64,000 nucleotides of DNA from NCBI RefSeq assembly GCF_000005505.3, contig NC_016131.3:72333855-72397854 (forward strand). Reading direction: 5' to 3'. Positions 34,501 to 45,540 of this stretch are shown one piece after another. Source of the stretch: Brachypodium distachyon. Its lineage: Eukaryota > Streptophyta > Magnoliopsida > Poales > Poaceae. A model generated the notes under the pieces. That model worked only from the letters and a program-made list of their open reading frames with translations, made no database searches and was not told where the DNA came from. Numbering within the stretch: the stretch's first letter is position 1; the number at the start of each line of letters is the position of its first letter. The translations under genes were made by a program, and so were the position numbers.

Positions 34501-36576
34501 AAGTTGTAACACTCGAATTTAGCGTATTGCAAGTATAGTGACTAATCTGCACATGCGTGCCATGTTAATAGACTAGCGGTGCATTTACCTCGAGTTTGAA
34601 TTATATAAGTTTATATAGATAGGAGATGAGATGGCGAATAACTTACACGTAAGACGAAAGTTTCCAAGGCAACGCAGGCATCTAGAAAACAAGCCAGAGA
34701 AAGGAAGTCATAGCCAGTGCAAAATCCACCCCATTCTCCAAGACAGATAACAAGATGCTTGAGGTGCTTAAATTTCTCAGCCATGGCTGGTGCCTTCAAC
34801 TTCTGAAAAATAAAAAACAAACGTCCTCAAAATATATATTATATTTCCTATGATTCTATATATATCACGTATATTTATGTGGGTCATGCATACATGTATA
34901 TATAGGAGCTAGCTAGGTACTATACCTCATGATCTGTTGATAGCATGAGCGTTTCTAGATTTGGCGCGATGGATGGGAAATTGCTTCCTGCATACTGGAT
35001 CATGTCTTGCATGCGTGTGGCGTGCATGTCCAGTTTTCTTGTCTCCAACGAGTCTCCAAGTGTGAATCTCGACAACGGCCACCCTTCGTAGGTAAAGGTT
35101 GTGAGTCTCAAAGCTTCACTCTCGATCACCCTCAGCACGCTGCACTCCCGCACGTGCACTATCTTGAGCTTGTGTAGAACACGAGGCAACTTGATGGATT
35201 TTATCATGTCGCAGTTGGAGAGGACTAGCTCCTCTAGAGCGAAGCAGCTAGAAAGAAACAAGCATAATTCATCCCCGGTGATGCTGACTTTGCTCAACCG
35301 CACTTTGGATAAGCTCCAAGAGCAAGCAAGCATCCTTGTATCATCGTTTATGGGATGAAAGCCACATGAGCCGAGGTGAAGAGACTGAATCGAAGCAGCT
35401 GATGATGATCTGCTGTCATCATTTAACAGAAGTGAGTAGGGAAAGTTGTATTCAGATATTGCCGCATAGCAATCGGGCAGCAACACAGCGAGGTCGACGA
35501 TGATCCCGGGCTTGACAAAGGCTTGGAGCCAGCCATCCATAAGGTTGGTGTCGATGTCGCTCATGGACGAATTACAGGTGGAGAAGTTAAGCTTGAGCAT
35601 CTTGGCTCCAATGACGGAGTGGTTCTCAAGCACCTGTCGTGCTTTGCTGAAAACATACCCACTCCGTTGTCTTCGCGCAGCCAGGGTTTCCCGATTGAAT
35701 ACAAGGTTGGGGAAGCACCTCCAGAAAAGTAGAAATTGCCGAGACACACAGGCTGCGCGAGCTGCATCTCTTATTGTCAGCAGGGAATATATGTGTCCCA
35801 ACACATCCTGCACAAGATGCAAATTAAGGTCGACAAGGACTATAATATATAGAAGGAATTATATATCCCATTCATCATTAGATAATATGAATGTATTTAA
35901 TTATACTCAAAATATGTTTAGATACATGTAATATTTGGTCACTTAATATGGGACGGAGAGAGTATTATGCTTTCTCCGCTCCTCATGCCTCTTCTGCGTG
36001 TCCATGTCACACGTCAGACGTCATGGCTTGGTTTACCAGTTCAACTCTCTCTACTTTATTGTTTTTTAGAATCCACGGTTTGACGTAAAATAAATAAAAA
36101 GTGCATCTATTTTATCAATATAATGTACCACAAATGAAAAGCACATGTCGGACAGACTGCATGAGTAATTGGCTGCGCATGTGTACCTTTGGAAGCTCAA
36201 TGTGTGGTATCATGCTGCAAGAGCCTTCAGAAATATCGGTAGCTTGATTGCTGCAGGGTAAGCCATTTGTTCCGTCTACTGCATAACAAGGCAACGATCA
36301 GAGAGATGAGAGGTTCTATATATACATGGATCTATGCATAGATCGATTAAGAACAAGAGGCCAGGATTAATGAAGAATGTGATGTTTGTCAATCGTTACG
36401 ATAAAAAAGACCAACACCAACGTACAACAAAATCCATATCAGTACAATTACTAGTTCATGTCAGCAGGCAAATAAAAAAGAAGCCGTCACGTACTCGTGT
36501 TCGTGTGTGGTCGCCGCCGCCGGCCGGGCCGCTTCGGCTGCTGCCAAGAGCACAGAGATGGCTTCTGGATCTCCAT
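31544..36576 (-). CDS. F-box/LRR protein (grass FBXL type), SCF substrate receptor
   Basis: Five exons in minus-strand order: 36576-36495, 36278-36187, 35807-34926, 34802-34647 and 32074-31544. They total 1743 nt (580 aa), and all junctions keep phase. The F-box starts near residue 52 across the exon 2/3 junction: IPHIELPKDVLGHIYSLL then TIRDAARAACVSRQF. The WRCFPNL that follows is typical of the large grass F-box family. Leucine-rich repeats occupy about residues 150-430 (IQSLHLGSCGF, LEELVLSNCDM, LETLMLSTD). The C terminus has the family blocks FRHGGLGNLRRATITGF, SLVELTCHILE and VPVGIEFKVLEPCSRCHA. The product should bind SKP1 and deliver an unknown target to a cullin-1 ligase. Intron 4 (32075-34646) is 2.6 kb because it contains a Mutator-like element. 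Exon 1 (basic, MEIQKPSLCSWQQPKRPGR) rests on phase and splice sites only. Confidence 0.85.
33283..34591. mobile_element. Mutator-like element with long TIRs, Pack-MULE-like
   Basis: The element is 1309 bp. The 9-bp target-site duplication gagtttgaa is exact on both sides (33274-33282 and 34592-34600). Terminal inverted repeats begin gaggtaaatgcaccg and end cggtgcatttacctc. They stay alignable for about 280 bp (to roughly 33565 and 34295), including the gaattcgta and cccctcccat blocks. The ~720-bp interior is GC-rich, encodes no MURA-type transposase, and looks like captured coding-type sequence whose source I do not recognise. It sits inside intron 4 of the F-box gene; the nearest terminus is 55 bp from the exon 4 donor. 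Confidence 0.95.
35900..35962. mobile_element. Partial Stowaway MITE in F-box gene intron 2
   Basis: Only the right half is clear (cacttaatatgggacggagagagta). The left end is eroded into AT-rich sequence. Confidence 0.5.
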
Positions 36577-36971
36577 GCCACGCCGACCAAGAGCCTAAGG
36601 AGTAACGGCCAATATATGATGTTCACATCGAGCCATAGGTATAACACAATAATATGGCTCAGTGAGCGTCGCAGCGTTTATAATCCTAGCGCTGCCAAGA
36701 CGCACTTGCTGGGGAGGCTTCCCCTGCATGCAGACTGGATATGTGGATGGGAATATATATCGGATCCGTTGGACTTGGCTAACGATACTAAGTCATGCAT
36801 GAGAAGTCTCAGACCACGTTTCACGGGAGCATATATCAAACCTTCAATACTACCTTATCAGAGCATCTTCAAGAGTAACCAATAATTTTGTTCCCTAAAA
36901 CATGGTGTTTCCAACTCTCAAAGAAGTACTGGGAAAAATAAAAAGTTTTGAATAATTCACTCCTAAAATAG

Positions 36972-37068
36972 TCTCCATCCGATCCATAAAAAGTCTCATC
37001 CATTTTGTACTAAGTTAGTACAAATTTTGTACTAAGTGGGCGACACTTTTTATGAATAGGAGGGACTA
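36972..37068. mobile_element. Short Stowaway-type MITE
   Basis: The ends ctccatccgatccataaaaag and ctttttatgaataggaggga are inverted copies flanked by TA. Inner arms ttgtactaagt and acttagtacaa also pair. Confidence 0.7.
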
Positions 37069-37139
37069 GAAAACAATTTTACATTAGAAATCCTATAATA
37101 TTTTGGGTGCGGGCCTGGGGCCTGGGACTATTTTTTTTA

Positions 37140-37322
37140 TTTTGGCAAAATAACACCCGTGGCGGTGAAAACCACGGCCACCGGAAATACCCCCTCCAAT
37201 GGCGGTGCCGAGCACAGCCACTAGTGAGTTACCTCACCACTGGCGCAAGGTTAGTGGCGGTTGACACACCCGCCACTAACCCAGTTTTCAGACCGCCAGT
37301 GGTAACTAATTATGTAGTAGTG
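37140..37322 (-). mobile_element. CACTA (En/Spm) terminal fragment
   Basis: Read on the minus strand, the right edge begins CACTACTACATAATT, a CACTA terminus. It is followed by several short subterminal repeats in both orientations built on ccgccac / gtggcgg (about 37160, 37201, 37253, 37271, 37301). Only one terminus is present, so this is a remnant. Confidence 0.7.
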
Positions 37323-37359
37323 GGCACACGGCACTGGTCAGCGTGCAGCACAAGGCTAC

Positions 37360-37706
37360 GATGAAGATCCTTATTGATGAATGAAGATTCAACCGGATAT
37401 GTAGGGATCGTATTCAATGTAAATACTTACCATGTATACCGACTAGGATTAAATCTTACCGAGTTGTAACCCTACTCCCGGACTATATAAGGCGGGCAGG
37501 GGACCCCCTCATAATCTCATCTACACCATAATCAACAAGACACATAACACATGACTAGGGTATTGCGTCGTATTGATGGCATGAACCTGTCTAAATCTTG
37601 TGTCTCTATGTTTGTTCATGTCTCGTTCCCGATCACACTCACCTCACCACACAAATATACTACCTTGGGCATATGCCTCGGTAGACTGCTGACCAGATAT
37701 CCTCGA
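37360..37706 (+). mobile_element. LTR fragment of a retrotransposon
   Basis: The segment has the layout of an LTR: an AT-rich U3, gactatataaggcgggcagg as a TATA region near 37480, then a leader reaching tatcctcgacag near 37707. I see no primer-binding site or internal coding region, so it is a truncated or solo LTR. It directly follows the CACTA end, and the exact 5' edge is unclear. Confidence 0.6.
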
Positions 37707-38457
37707 CAGTTGGCGGCCCAAGAAGGGAGACATGCTGATCTCATGCCGAACAAGATGGTCAAGTTCTCAAGCTTTATGTTTTCTCCATCATCAACGCCAA
37801 CGGCGATGGGGAGATCGTGGAGACGGTGCCGGCTCATCTTGTGCCAATAATCAAGATTATTACCAACACTGAGGTGGCTATGGAGATGAGCATTGACGGT
37901 GGCACATGAGCACAAGAGGAAGCAGTTGACAGACAATGGCCTATGACCGTGGGGAGGTTGCAAAAGGGAGCAGAGGAATGAGACGATGACATGGCCATAT
38001 ATATGTACAAATGTGGGGGGGCGCCAGGAGGATGGTCGAGATGGAGATCATGGCAAGGACAGGAACGGTGACCACCTCTTGTAAACCTATCACTGCTTGG
38101 TTTGGTCTCGACAACCTTGGTCCATACTAGTGGAGTTCTATTCTACTGTGCCCGCCATCTCTCTAATTCTCTGTCGCCTCACAAGGATCGAGGAGTGAAA
38201 TGAAAGGAGAGGATTGTTAGAAATACAATTGTGTTTAAATTAGAGATAAGGAGAAAGAGATAGGAATGTTTAAACCTACAACAATTTGTCTTGTACTACT
38301 CTATCTCCCCACATTGTACTCTATATATACCCACATATGAGAGTTACGTCAATACAACAACAGAGATTAGGGTTCAAATCCTATGGTTCAACAAGGATAG
38401 GATTGGATGGCACCACAACTGTCGCTATCGTTCTCAGGACATGGTCGAACTTTGGGA
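37707..38457. other. Transposon-derived intergenic DNA, second LTR-like segment
   Basis: 38214-38400 looks like a second LTR: it starts tgttagaaatacaattg, has ctctatatatacccac as TATA region near 38320, and ends with a leader rich in caa. 37707-38213 is moderately GC-rich with no recognisable gene. The duplicate block begins right after it. Confidence 0.45.
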
Positions 38458-39236
38458 TGTTGAAGTTCCTTGTTTTCATAGCTGAACACCTAAATGGTGA
38501 GATCATTCAGAGTTCAGCTGTTCTATTCTTAAACAGGATGGGTACAATACCACCAGGGGTTTGTTTTTCCGGTTGGTTACTTGTGATATGACATCTAATA
38601 TCCCTATCGATCATATATGTCAAATCTGGTAATGTTATCTTACCCAAGCTATGAATTTCTTTTGCCTAACAAAGATGGACTTGGTTGGATGAATCAAGAG
38701 CTTGAGGTTTGGTGGAAGCAAAGTTGTCTCTCTCTAAGACCAGATTTCACTCTGGCAAGCAGCCAATGCTAAGCTTTGTGTCTAAATTTGTACATTGGTT
38801 TTTCCAGCGGAATCTGAATGGAAGAAGTCTGCTACCTGTAGCAAGTCCACACCATCTTTCTTCTTTCTTTTGGAGTAAAGTGTCTGTAAACATGTCTATC
38901 CAACTACTACTGTGTAACATGCAAATCTGGCAGGTCACATCTTGCATGCCATTTCCTTCCTCCCATGCGCTTGTGGTGCTGCACTCCCAACTCCCCACTA
39001 CTCGCCCTTCGATTGGTTTGGAGACTGGTGAACAGCAGGAGAAGTATCTGATCTGCGAATTTGGCCAAATGTGCAGCTGCAGCTGCAACACACGATTAAT
39101 CGGTACGGTACTTTCAGATGTTACAAAGTTCAGAGTTCAAAAACTGCTCGACCAACTTGGTACTTGGTACTATGAAACAGACCGACCTTATCATTTAACA
39201 GAGAACTCATATCAGTTAGGGCATGTGCAGGATGGA
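38458..39236 (+). repeat. Dispersed duplicate block, copy 2
   Basis: This is the partner of 29776-30527, same strand, starting tgttgaagttccttgtt and ending agggcatgtgcag. It is about 27 bp longer through several small indels. The same frame is open from 38709 to 39245. The RAR1 fragment that follows copy 1 is absent here. Confidence 0.8.
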
Positions 39237-39256
39237 AGACGATGAGATGTGGTAGT

Positions 39257-39499
39257 GAGGGCATCTTCAACAGGGGCATTATACGGGTACCAATAAGTTA
39301 GTAGCCAATGGGGAGAAGAGATGAGAATCACAATTAAATAGTGGTTTCTTGAAGAAGTAACATGTACTACACGGATACCAAGACAGAAAAAAGGATGACA
39401 TGTGAATTTATAAAAAAAAAGAAACGAGTAAAAAAAAAAAAACTTCTTAAAAGGAGGAAAGAAACAATTTAGTATGAACCACCATTGTAGATGCCTTGA
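39257..39499. mobile_element. Candidate MITE with gcatc/gatgc ends
   Basis: The left edge gggcatcttcaacagg and right edge accattgtagatgcctt are inverted relatives of the gagcatctccaac ends common in grass MITEs. Two A-rich runs lie inside. I cannot fix the superfamily. Confidence 0.5.
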
Positions 39500-39862
39500 G
39501 ACACTATACCGAAATGGAATGTTGAAAGCATCAAAAGTGACTCATCATGCCATATTCATTCGTCTCCTTCTAACTTCTCGCAAGAAAAAGTCATTTGTGT
39601 CCGCAAAATGTGCATAAATAATATAAAATCTCAAATGTGCTAAAATAAGACTCCAGTAATCTTTTTTATTTATTTATCTGCATCCATCGTACTGATCTAA
39701 TAACAAGAAACCTAACATCCGAAGCCTAAGCCGGGAGGTAGAAAACGTAGGGCGTACTCCACTCGTACGAATTCTTTTTTCTCGCACAACTGAACCCGAT
39801 GAGCCGATTTCCATATAAATCAAGTACTCCGTACTAACAATTTTCTCACAGTAAAAGCACGA

Positions 39863-39869
39863 TATAAAA
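39863..39869 (+). promoter_or_regulatory. TATA box candidate of the UBC gene
   Basis: tataaaa lies 229 bp upstream of the E2 start codon, in a plausible place for transcription start near 39895, ahead of a pyrimidine-rich leader. Confidence 0.5.
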
Positions 39870-40097
39870 AGCTCTTATAATTGTTTAACCGAACATCCCC
39901 TTCCTCTGTATTCATTCTTCTTTCTCCCTTCCTGTTGTCCCTTTCCCCTGTGCTTTCCTTTCCTCTCACCCCTCCCGTCCTTGCAGCCGCAGACGCACGC
40001 AGGCTACTTGATCTTTTCTTTCCCCCAATCTTATCTCCAAGAACGCATCGGAGGAGACGGGCGGCAGATTCCTGTGTCCTTTTCCGCCCCACCCAAG

Positions 40098-42508
40098 ATG
40101 TCTTCTCCGAGCAAGCGCCGGGAGATGGACCTCATGAAGCTGTGAGGAGGGCAAATGGAGTCTTTCTGGATTTCAGGGGGCCGGGGATTTTATCGTGGGA
40201 TCCTTCCTTGATCTGGACTTTTGTCTCTGTTTGACGCTTGCAGGATGATGAGAGACTACAAGGTCGAGATGGTGAATGACGGGATGCAGGAGTTCTTCAT
40301 TGAATTCCGTGGGCCTAATGAAAGTATGGTTTGCTGACGCACAGAGCTGGTCTGATTCGGTTCTGTGGACCGATTACCCCGTAGCTTGTGATCCTTGATC
40401 TAGATGAACTGAAACAAATTTCGAGATTTCCCTTTTCCTTTTAACATTGTCGCATGTTGCTTACAATGATTTAGCTTAAGAACAACGATGGTTAGATCTC
40501 AAAGTTTTAATGTCACTTGCTGATTCTCCTTCTATGTACCTTTAGTAGTACCTTGGTTGTTGTTAAGCTTCAGTCCTATTTTCATACCTGCAAAATAGTA
40601 TGAGCAGCTCACACTGGTTGATTCGTGTTCTCCTGAATTTAACAGGTCTTTATCAAGGAGGTGTGTGGAAGGTTAGAGTAGAATTTCCTGATGCATATCC
40701 TTACAGATCACCATCTGTTGGTTTCTGTAATAAGATATATCACCCAAATGTTGATGAACTGTGAGTATTATCATATTCAGTATTTGTGCTCAGTTGACCA
40801 CAATGACAACTTTCTAGTCTAATCACCTTTGGATGGATGCTGAATGTAGGTCGGGTTCTGTGTGTTTGGATGTTATTAACCAGACGTGGAGTCCAATGTT
40901 CGGTAAAGTTAATATTTATGTTTTATTGTTTTTGTAGATGCCCCTGCTCATAACTTTCTTGCATTGTCTGTATAAATAAAGCTCTGTTTATTTTATTGTA
41001 GTTATGACAACCTCACCTTATGCTGTATTTTACAGATCTTGTTAATGTGTTTGAGGTCTTTCTCCCACAACTTTTATTATATCCAAATCCATCTGATCCA
41101 TTAAATGGAGAAGCTGCTGCACTGTTGATGCGTGATCGTGCTGCTTATGAACAAAAAGTGAAAGGTAATCATTTTACGTGCCACGCATGATTGGTCGCAT
41201 CCGTGGTAAAAAAAATTTATGCATTGAACTCTCCTTTTCACCCCTGTGTGATTTGTGAACCAGTAGAAAGAAGTAATTCTTCTCTTTTATTGTAAATGGC
41301 AGCCTTGTAGCCTGCCTATCTTATCATACCCATGCTACATATGCAGACAATACCCAATCATAAGTAATAAACACAACACATGTTAAACACAACTTGGTGA
41401 TTTGTTTACCAGTAGAAAGAAGTAATTCTTCTCTTTTATTGTACATGACAACCTTGTAGCCTGACCTATCTTTACAAGTTATCATACAATGCTACATGTG
41501 CAGACAATACCCAATCATAGGTAAGTAATAAACACAACACATGTTAAACACAACTTTGAGAAGCCTCCGAGGAATGTCTGTGCTATAGACTGTTATATCG
41601 TGTGTTCAGTTATAGGTTCTATAGAAAAATCTAGATTTACCATATAGGTTATGATACAGAACTGCTAGGCAGATCTTGCCTTGGGACTGTATTGGATTTT
41701 GATTAGCAGCTTAAAGTTATGTATGTAGTCTGAATAAGATTCAGTTCTAAAACTAATTGCTGTAGTGTGTGAGTACCATACATTCACAGCAGTAGGGAAC
41801 ATTTCTTTGGCACAAAGAGATGGTTGTGGAATGCAAATACTAGTTAGTTTATGGGGATTCCTTAATAAATTTGACTAGGCTGACCATTTTACCATTGCCC
41901 AAGTCCAATATCCTAACTTTTCTGTAAAATATTTAAGCATGTAAGGTGATGCATAGCAGCATAGGACACAGAAATCAAATACAATTCAGGGGATGCCAGG
42001 AGAGGTTGTTTGGTCGGCATGGGAGAAAACAGTTTTATCATGGTTGTGAGATCATGAGGTAATGCGAATATGCTATTATAAGTAGGTTGTAATCATGGAA
42101 GGCCTAGAGAGAACATCTGGTTTGGTTATCTAGAGACCTGACATGATGGATCAAGTGCTCAATGGTTTCCCGATTGTGCTGATCCATTTGCTGAATCAGC
42201 AATTTGTGTTGCTGGTACAGCTTGTTCTTCTAAGAGGAGCTTGAGGCACTTGCTCTACTAGAATATAGTAGTCTTTTAATCATGTCACTAAACATAGCGT
42301 ATGCATGTCATCGGGTCGTGCTCCCTTCAGTGGTACTTTAAAGCTAAATCATGTTGCTTGTGGTTTTGCAGAATGCTGTGAAAAATATGCCAAACCAGAG
42401 GATGCTGGTATAACCCCAGAAGATAACTCGAGCGAGGAAGAACCGAGTGAAGAAGCAGACGATGACTCCGGTGACGATGAACCCATTTTGGGCCATCCAG
42501 ACCCCTAG
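40098..42508 (+). CDS. Ubiquitin-conjugating enzyme E2, UBE2H / Arabidopsis UBC4-5-6 type
   Basis: Six exons: 40098-40141, 40244-40323, 40646-40760, 40850-40902, 41036-41164 and 42372-42508. They total 558 nt (185 aa), the usual length for this group. It starts [17 protein letters not shown], as in the Arabidopsis UBC4/5/6 group. The UBC fold runs to about residue 150: [18 protein letters not shown] carries the HPN motif, and [18 protein letters not shown] carries the catalytic cysteine that takes ubiquitin from E1. [28 protein letters not shown] follows. The last exon encodes the acidic tail ([19 protein letters not shown]) characteristic of UBE2H/Ubc8, which in yeast works with the CTLH/GID ligase. 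Intron 5 is the longest (1.2 kb) and has an internal tandem duplication. No active-site residue is altered. Confidence 0.95.
41247..41556 (+). repeat. Tandem duplication of about 150-160 bp in UBC intron 5
   Basis: 41247-41394 and 41395-41556 share agtagaaagaagtaattctt, ttgtagcctg, gcagacaatacccaatcat and aacacaacacatgttaaa in order. Small indels distinguish the copies. It lies well inside the intron. Confidence 0.85.
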
Positions 42509-43356
42509 TCAGTCTGGGACCTACTTCTCCAGCTGAATTCCCACACGATGTTTATTGCAGCAACTGCAATTAAACAGTCTTCTGTTGTCCCTCTCAAGCC
42601 CGAAATGCCATGTAAATAAGTGCACCTGCCCTGTTTTCTAATGTTATCTCCAGCCTCAGCTTTCCAGTTTAATTCGCTGCAGCACTTAAATTTCCCCGTT
42701 TGAAATTGCATGTTTTCGGATCTGGCGTCGATGGAAAGCAAGCCATCTGTTGAAGTCCAGTTTGAAATGTGAGAACTTTTTCTTCGACCCCGCAGGGATT
42801 GAACTTTTTTTTTGTTAAAGCTGCGTTCCAACCTTTGAATGAATGAACACAACAAGTTTCCGGTGACAAGTCACATTTGGACATTGATACGGTCTTTAAG
42901 TTCTAGCTTTGATCACTATTTTCTATTGTAATACTTGTACTGGAGACAATTAAAGCATTTTCAGTATATAAAACTGGAGACCATTATAATGTTTTTCAAA
43001 ATATTTTTCAGGATGTATCTATACATTTCAGTTTCAAGTTTTCATTCAAATTTATCCAAAATGATCTTCGCACCGGAAGTTTCAAGAGAGTGGCTGAAGG
43101 CAATGTCGAAAGTCTTGGAAGTTTAAAGTTCAGGATTCGTAAGTACCCCATGATGGGTATGGTGGAAATACGTAGTACATTTTGCGTGAGGAGATGCATT
43201 ATACGTATAGAAATATGGTATTTTGCGATAGGCACCACCAGAAATGAAAAGTCATTCGTATATCATGCGGTACTGCTTGGTTGGTTGGTTCAGCCACGAG
43301 ACTGAAACCGTATCAGGAATCAGGATTCAGGAGGTGTCATCAGCACACGGGCGCGA

Positions 43357-44375
43357 ATGGCGTGGCAACGCAAACTCGCTGGCCTCGTCGCCGCCGCTGC
43401 CGTCCTGCTCCTGTGCGCGGGCGTCGAGACGGCGCTGGGGGCGAAGCGGACGGCGATCCCGGACGACCTCCGGGACGTGGTGGACGACGAGGAGGACGAG
43501 GAGTGGCGGCATTGGGGCGCCGCCGCGAGGCCCGCGCGGGATTTGCCGCCGCCGCCGCCGGAGGAGCTGTTGCGGATGGACCCCGCCGCGGTCCAGGCCG
43601 AGCTCCTCCGCCACCACACCGGCCCCTCCCTCGGCTTCGTCAAGCTCCGCCCCGGCGTCCGCCGCTCCCGGGTGCGCGCCCGCGGATGGATCCCTTCGCT
43701 CTGCCTTGATCTCGTCTTCACTGTTTCGTCGTGATCCGTTGGACGAAATTCGACCTTGTTTTCGTTCTTCATTCAGGAGGACGTGATGGGGATCGCGACG
43801 CGGTGGAGCAACGTGCTGCGGACTGGATCGGTGGCGGCCAAGTTCGCGGCTGTTGATTTCGGGACGCTCATGTTCACCATGGAGAGAGGCCAGGACACGC
43901 TAGAGGTAAAGGAGCCCCCCTCCCTGTTTCTTTGCTCTGTTCATCCTCTGTTTCGCGTCAGGCTTTTTCCTGCCGGCCACGATAGAATTTACAGATCAAT
44001 TACAACATTCTGTGTGCTGATTTTACTAGGCATGAACCAAAAACCAATTCCAGAAATCGGAAAACAGTAGCGGTAACAATTCCTGTACTATTAGAATTGC
44101 CGCCGTTTCTTAAGGTTCTGCTATAATATTTTTCCCGTGACACGGCATCTGACATTCAGGGCTTCGGTATACTGTACAACCTTTCTGATTTTTGTTCTTC
44201 TCACTCCAATGTACTTTCTTTTGCCCAGTTGAAAGAGTTCGTTTTGGGCCAGTCAGAAGCTTACGAGATCAAGATTGGGGATCAAATTTCCCGGAGGCCT
44301 GGAGACCCACCCCTTGACAAGGCTATCGAGATGCTACGGAAAGAGAAGGCGGATAAGTCGAAAGACGAATTCTAG
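43357..44375 (+). CDS. MESD/Boca-like ER protein with KDEF terminus
   Basis: Three exons: 43357-43671, 43777-43905 and 44229-44375. They total 591 nt (196 aa), all in phase 0. Residues 1-27 form a signal peptide (hydrophobic AGLVAAAAVLLLCAG, Ala-x-Gly before the cut). An acidic linker (DDLRDVVDDEEDEEWRHWG) follows, then a Pro run. The C-terminal ~110 residues have the pattern of MESD/Boca chaperones: RWSNVLRTGSVAAKFAAVD, GTLMFTMERGQD then LELKEFVLGQSEAYEIKIGDQ, comparable to the animal mfIvgsDr/lrdGsyaweIkdFLvgQ region. In animals this family folds LDL-receptor-type propellers in the ER and ends in an ER-retention tetrapeptide. Here the last four residues are KDEF, a plausible KDEL-receptor ligand. 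Plants lack LRP5/6, so the client is unknown. The family call rests on pattern recognition. Confidence 0.75.
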
Positions 44376-44639
44376 CTTCAGTTTGAAGGCGCCTTTCTTG
44401 CTGTTCCTGTAACACAAGTTCCTTTGCTGCGCTTTCGTTCCTTTGCTGCGCTTTCTTCAGTGCTCTTCTTCTTTTATAGTTTTGCATCAGTACGTAGCAG
44501 CTACTCCACCGATTAATAAGTGCAGCATGTTATGCTAATACTAGTAAAAAAAATTAGAGCTACGCACGATCAGAACAGAAGTATTAGCTCATTAGTTGCC
44601 CCTCTTTGCCTGACAGATCGATGTAGTTGAAACTCCCTA
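44376..44639. other. 3' region of the MESD-like gene
   Basis: It contains a short direct repeat, cctttgctgcgctttc (44422 and 44442). Nothing else stands out. Confidence 0.35.
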
Positions 44640-45540
44640 ATTCGAAAGTGTTATATAATGGCCTGTGGTGTCGTTGCGTTATTTGTTTTCAGTCCAAAAC
44701 GATGATTTTTTCCGCATCGATCCGAAAGGTTTCGAAATTGTGTATTAGGAGTGATGATATCGGAATATCGATCGAAAACAAAAAAATGTGGGCTATAGTC
44801 CATGAAAATGACGAAAACGCTGACTTTTTTTTGCACCAACCCAAAATCGTGTAATGTCGGTCATGATATCGGAAAATTGCTTTAAAATAAAAAAGCTAAA
44901 GTCCATGAAAATGGTCAAAATGGTGATTTTTTTTAAATGACACCCTAAACCCGTGTATTAAGGATAACGATATCGGAAAATCAGTCGAAAATAAAAAAAA
45001 CTTGGCTAAAACCCAAAAAATGTTCAAAATAGTGATTTTTCTGCACCGTCAAACATGTGAAAACCATGTATCAGGGGTCACGATATTAGAAAATTGGATG
45101 AAATTTAAATAAACATGGGCTTATGTAGTCCATGAAAAAGGCCAAAATGCTGATATTTTTGTACCGGTCCAAAACTTAAACCCATATACCGTCGGTCACA
45201 ATATTAGAAAATCGATCAAAAAGCAAAAAAGTGTGGACTATAGCACACAAAACTGCCAAACGCTGACTTTTCTGTACCGGCCCAAACTATGTAAGGGGTG
45301 ACGGTGTCGAAAAAACCGATCGGTCGAAAAAAATCTGACAAACATATGGATTATAGCCTACAAAAACGAGCAAAACAATAAATTTTATTTTCTGCACAAG
45401 ACCAAAATGGCCCGAAACTGAGACGATATCCTAGAATCGATCAAATATCCAAAATAAAGTGGATTATAGCTCACCAAAATGACCAAAACAACGATTTTTT
45501 TATGCACCTGCCAAAAACTGTCCGGAAACTGCGCGATTGA
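44640..45540. repeat. Diverged satellite-like tandem array, unit about 111 bp, at least 7 copies
   Basis: The anchor gatatcgga or a close variant recurs at 44756, 44865, 44969, 45082, 45200, 45303 and 45425, spacings 103-122 bp. Around it each unit carries, in order, gtgtattagg-type, gatatcggaaaatcgatcgaaaa, gtggactatagtcca, gaaaatgaccaaaac and gatttttctgcaccggccc blocks. Units are strongly diverged with many indels, so the array is old. Unit length and the gtggactat string recall the 118-120 bp pSc119.2/CON1-type repeats of pooid grasses. That link is from memory and unproven. Confidence 0.8.

Noticed and set aside
43320..43772. Minus-strand frame over exon 1 of the MESD-like gene
   Set aside because: Antisense to a well-supported signal-peptide exon; composition artefact.
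44640..45540. A CRISPR array
   Set aside because: Repeats are long, diverged and contiguous with no unique spacers, and this is plant nuclear DNA; it is a satellite.
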